DNA of 36,492 nucleotides from Ilumatobacteraceae bacterium. GTDB lineage: Bacteria; Actinomycetota; Acidimicrobiia; Acidimicrobiales; Ilumatobacteraceae. Position 1 is the first letter of the stretch; each line of letters opens with the position of its first letter. Below the pieces are notes generated by a model. The model did not search any database and was not told the DNA's origin. It was given only the letters and a program-made list of their open reading frames with translations. Where the stretch lies: the NCBI GenBank assembly GCA_025463305.1, contig JAOBWK010000020.1:1-36492 (forward strand). Direction: 5' to 3'. A program made the position numbers and the translations under genes. Shown here in pieces: positions 36,020 to 36,492 of this stretch.

Positions 36020-36492
36020 TCACGCTGCCCGCTTTTGGGTGGTGGGTCCGCGTGCGGGGAGTGGGACGGTGCGTCCGTCGGGGAGGGTGATGGAGAGGTT
36101 GTTGGCGTCGCCGTGGAGGGTGACGTCGGGTCGGTGGCGGAAGTGGTGGTGGTAGCAGCACCACAGGACCAGCAGGTGGAGGTCGGTGGGGCCGTTTTGT
36201 GCGTCCCATTCGTGGATGTGGTCGACTTCGCACCATTCGGGTGGCATCGGGCAGTCGGTCATCCGGCACCCGCCATCGCGAGCCAACAGGGCGGTGAACT
36301 GTGCGTCGGTGGCGAACCGTTTCGATCTGCCGAGGTCCAAAGGCATCGAGTCGGATGTGAGCAGGCGGACGAGGTTGGCGTTGGTGGTCATGCGGCGGAC
36401 GATCTCGGCGGGGATGATGGTGCCGTCGCTGGATCGTCCGGCTCCGGGGGTGCGGCCTTCGAGGACGTCGATGTCGATCACGACGACGACGG
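36020..36492 (-). CDS. HNH endonuclease (DUF222/13E12-type), C-terminal part, cut by window edge
   Basis: The frame is open to the right edge (Val codons before GTG 36481), so the N-terminal DUF222 part is outside. The visible part has the IDIDVLEGRTPGAG and GTIIPAEIVRRM linker strands and an HNH domain: CRMTDCPMPPEWCEVDHIHEW, then NGPTDLHLLVLWCCYHHHFRH with the conserved His and Asn. The tail SITLPDGRTVPLPARG resembles that of the first gene of the window but the two are clearly diverged. The run before the last His residues is VLWCCYHHH rather than the more common PLCxxHH. It faces inwards, convergent with the P450 gene 29 bases away. Confidence 0.9.
   Translation of the reverse strand, partial: VVVVIDIDVLEGRTPGAGRSSDGTIIPAEIVRRMTTNANLVRLLTSDSMPLDLGRSKRFATDAQFTALLARDGGCRMTDCPMPPEWCEVDHIHEWDAQNGPTDLHLLVLWCCYHHHFRHRPDVTLHGDANNLSITLPDGRTVPLPARGPTTQKRAA

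Noticed and set aside
34632..36269. A 545-codon minus-strand frame opposite the ferredoxin and P450 genes
   Set aside because: It has no recognisable domain and lies over two genes with complete motifs; shadow frame.
3..36492. The two HNH genes at the window ends as terminal repeats of a 36-kb mobile element
   Set aside because: They face inwards but their protein sequences are clearly diverged beyond the HNH core, no flanking duplication or integrase is visible, and such genes are multicopy in actinobacteria.

Overview
The window is high-GC DNA packed with genes on both strands, with no gene-free stretch over about 160 bases. The gene content points to an actinobacterium, and by inference to the Acidimicrobiia (Ilumatobacter-like). 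The markers are: a RecQ-like helicase with a phosphoribosyltransferase tail (RqlH type), a stand-alone LigD polymerase domain, a paired ArsA-like ATPase module resembling mycobacterial Rv3679/Rv3680, a DUF4916 protein, an SCO6745-family protein, a ferredoxin with a His in its cluster motif, an F420/FMN split-barrel protein, and DUF222-type HNH genes cut by both window edges. There are no tRNA, rRNA or CRISPR arrays, no recognisable insertion sequence and no phage genes.

Layout. 1-2.6 kb: the tail of an HNH gene, a Thr-rich lipoprotein and a DUF899 protein. 2.6-5.4 kb: a SnoaL-like protein and an EAL-GAF-GAF-GGDEF cyclic-di-GMP protein. 5.5-9.7 kb: a translationally coupled pair of unknown genes (a large secreted, membrane-anchored protein and a small cytosolic protein), divergent from a membrane-anchored coiled-coil protein with a PASTA-like end. 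9.7-12.6 kb: a small membrane protein, a LigD polymerase, a glutathione peroxidase and a MarR regulator. 12.6-15.2 kb: a TetR regulator with its probable target, a tautomerase, then DinB-like and SGNH-hydrolase lipoprotein genes. 15.2-20.1 kb: a cytochrome P450 with an unusual I-helix, RqlH helicase and an L,D-transpeptidase. 20.1-23.6 kb: two divergent citrate synthase-family genes, one with an N-terminal DNA-binding domain, and a patatin-like lipase. 23.6-26.0 kb: two overlapping ArsA-like ATPases and a lipoprotein. 26.1-28.1 kb: a DUF4916 protein, a small acidic protein and an Fpg/Nei glycosylase. 28.2-31.2 kb: a TetR regulator divergent from a 14-TM drug exporter, and an unknown protein. 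31.3-36.0 kb: an SCO6745-family protein, an SDR, then a tight run of split-barrel flavoprotein, HODM/DUF3445 haem protein, ferredoxin and P450. The window ends in a second HNH gene.

Three things stand out. (1) At least sixteen genes carry a TANNNT -10-like hexamer 6-8 bases before the start codon, usually without a Shine-Dalgarno, which predicts widespread leaderless mRNAs. Several have a TTGAC-type -35 at 17 bases, and regulator palindromes sit exactly on these promoters. (2) In the ArsA-like pair, one subunit keeps the signature lysine but has lost the P-loop lysine, and its partner shows the reverse. This predicts an obligate heterodimer with one composite ATP site. (3) A four-gene run puts a HODM-like haem protein and a P450 around one small ferredoxin, a possible oxidative catabolic system.
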